From Clostridiales bacterium UBA1701 (GTDB lineage Bacteria > Bacillota > Clostridia > Oscillospirales > Oscillospiraceae): 7,556 nt of DNA. The stretch is from assembly GCA_002320035.1 (NCBI GenBank), contig DCJL01000003.1:33920-41475 (forward strand), given 5' to 3'. The notes below the pieces were generated by a model. The model was given only the letters and a program-made list of their open reading frames with translations, searched no databases and had not been told where the DNA came from. A program made the position numbers and the translations under genes. Within the stretch, counting starts at the first letter, position 1, and each line of letters starts with the position of its first letter. This document shows positions 6,432-7,556 of this stretch, one piece after another.

Positions 6432-7124
6432 ATGATTTATACCACCGAAGTAAAGCATATGTGCCCTGTCGCCAAGGGCGCCTATCACGGCCCCGCCCCC
6501 ATTCCCGAGGAGGGCAAGTGGGTCCAGGCCAAGGAGATTTCCGACATTTCCGGTTTTACCCACGGCATTGGCTGGTGCGCTCCCCAGCAGGGCGCCTGCA
6601 AGCTGACCCTGAATATCAAAAACGGCATCATCGAGGAAGCGCTGGTCGAGACGCTGGGCTGCTCCGGCATGACCCACTCCGCCGCCATGGCCTCTGAGAT
6701 CCTCATCGGCAAGACCATTCTGGAAGCGCTCAATACCGACCTTGTGTGCGACGCCATCAACACCGCCATGCGGGAGCTGTTCCTGCAGATCGTGTATGGC
6801 CGCTCCCAGTCCGCCTTCTCCGAGGATGGCCTGGCCGTGGGCGCTTCCCTGGAGGACCTGGGCAAGGGTCTGCGTTCCCAGATCGGCACCATGTTCGCCA
6901 CCAAGGAAAAGGGCCCCCGCTATCTGGAGCTGACCGAGGGCTATGTGACCCAAATCGCCCTCAACGCGCAGGACGAGATCATCGGCTATGAGTTCGTGAG
7001 CCTCGGCAAGATGATGGACTTCGTCAAAAAGGGCGACGACGCCAATGAGGCCATGAAGAAGGCGACCGGCCACTACGGCCAGTGGGATGCCGCGGTCAAG
7101 TACATAGACCCGCGCCAGGAATAA
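6432..7124 (+). CDS. IscU/NifU-N-like iron-sulfur cluster assembly scaffold protein, long form
   Basis: The 230-aa protein carries an IscU/NifU_N-like core at about residues 40-130. Its best signatures are GACKLTLNI with Cys56, and LGCSGMTHSAAMASE with Cys77, followed by IGKTILEAL; these resemble the first two cluster-ligand regions of IscU. Further cysteines are Cys11, Cys49 and Cys106. The Gly-Asp after the first IscU cysteine is missing, and the usual third His-Cys motif is not evident, although Cys106 could replace it. The protein is about 100 residues longer than IscU, with a C-terminal part (about 131-230) that I do not recognise. No cysteine desulfurase gene is visible. The ribosome site AAGGG lies 8 nt before ATG. 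It follows gpmI by 28 nt and precedes the GGGtGRT gene by 18 nt; I recall the same pairing in other clostridia. Scaffold or carrier activity is inferred from the fold, not shown. Confidence 0.8.
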   Translation: MIYTTEVKHMCPVAKGAYHGPAPIPEEGKWVQAKEISDISGFTHGIGWCAPQQGACKLTLNIKNGIIEEALVETLGCSGMTHSAAMASEILIGKTILEALNTDLVCDAINTAMRELFLQIVYGRSQSAFSEDGLAVGASLEDLGKGLRSQIGTMFATKEKGPRYLELTEGYVTQIALNAQDEIIGYEFVSLGKMMDFVKKGDDANEAMKKATGHYGQWDAAVKYIDPRQE

Positions 7125-7142
7125 GAGAGGGAGGACGATACA

Positions 7143-7556
7143 ATGGCTTTGTTTGAAAACTACGACAGAAGAATCGAAAAGATAAACGCCGTCCTCGCTC
7201 AGTACGGCATCGCCTCCGTGGAGGAGAGCCGGGAAATCTGCAAGGCGAAGGGCTTCGACCCCTATGAGATTGCCAAGAGCATCCAGCCCATCTGTTTTGA
7301 GAACGTCTGCTGGGCCTACTGCGTGGGCGCCGCCATCGCGATCAAGTCCGGCGCAAAGACCGCCGCCGAGGCCGCAAAGCTCATCGGCGTGGGCCTTCAG
7401 AGCTTCTGCCTGGACGGCTCCGTGGCAGAGGACCGCAAGGTGGGTCTGGGTCACGGCAACCTGGGCGCCATGCTCCTTTCCGACGATACCAAGTGCTTCG
7501 CCTTCCTGGCCGGCCACGAGTCCTTCGCCGCCGCCGAGGGCGCCATCGGCATCGTC
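7143..7556 (+). CDS. GGGtGRT-family protein (N-terminal 138 residues, cut by window end)
   Basis: An open frame starts at the ATG at 7143, 8 nt after the strong ribosome site GGGAGG (7129-7134), and stays open for 138 codons to the window edge. Segments such as MALFENYDRRI, INAVLAQYGI, SIQPICFENVCWAY, DRKVGLGHGNLGAMLL and FLAGHESFAAAEGAIGI match the GGGtGRT protein family as I remember it (about 330 aa, function unknown). The motif that names the family lies in the missing C-terminal part. Cysteines at 33, 51, 56, 60, 89 and 118 are many for this length; Cys51, Cys56 and Cys60 form a CX4CX3C group that might bind metal. No signal peptide or membrane segment is visible. It follows the IscU-like gene by 18 nt, which suggests translation from one mRNA and a linked, probably Fe-S related, role. 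Confidence 0.88.
   Translation, partial: MALFENYDRRIEKINAVLAQYGIASVEESREICKAKGFDPYEIAKSIQPICFENVCWAYCVGAAIAIKSGAKTAAEAAKLIGVGLQSFCLDGSVAEDRKVGLGHGNLGAMLLSDDTKCFAFLAGHESFAAAEGAIGIV

Noticed and set aside
6396..7517. Minus-strand open frame opposite the scaffold and GGGtGRT genes
   Set aside because: Same antisense artefact; both plus-strand genes have strong ribosome sites and recognisable protein sequence.

Overview
The window looks like chromosomal DNA of an anaerobic clostridial Firmicute, probably of the Oscillospiraceae/Ruminococcaceae type. This is an inference from three things: GC-rich third codon positions combined with AT-rich intergenic spacers and strong Shine-Dalgarno sequences; protein sequences that read like that group (Cys-rich FMN dehydrogenase, PflX-like radical SAM enzyme, TIM beginning MNRKYRKTV, Mn-dependent phosphoglycerate mutase); and a GGGtGRT-family protein next to an IscU/NifU-like scaffold. 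I see no mobile element, CRISPR array, tRNA or rRNA.

Left part (1-2111), minus strand. At 22-91 two tandem hairpins act as terminators. Next comes an FMN-dependent alpha-hydroxy-acid dehydrogenase-like gene (109-1134) with its own near-consensus promoter (1182-1210). Upstream of it, also on the minus strand, lies a PflX-like radical SAM gene (1224-2111) with a promoter at 2191-2219.

Divergent intergenic region (2112-2337). It holds the radical SAM promoter, an AT-rich middle, an extended -10 promoter for the rightward genes, and a leader of about 57 nt that can be hand-folded into nested stems ending at the trmL ribosome binding site.

Right part (2338-7556), plus strand. Six genes lie head to tail with gaps of 30, 52, 18, 28 and 18 nt and no convincing terminator between them: trmL (tRNA wobble-nucleotide 2'-O-methyltransferase), pgk, tpiA, gpmI, an IscU/NifU-like scaffold gene, and the first 138 codons of a GGGtGRT-family gene that runs off the right edge. 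Pgk, TpiA and GpmI catalyse lower and middle glycolysis; gap and eno are not in the window. The last two genes form a poorly characterised pair that looks related to iron-sulfur metabolism, and they are the most interesting part of the window. No gene-free stretch exceeds 300 bases.
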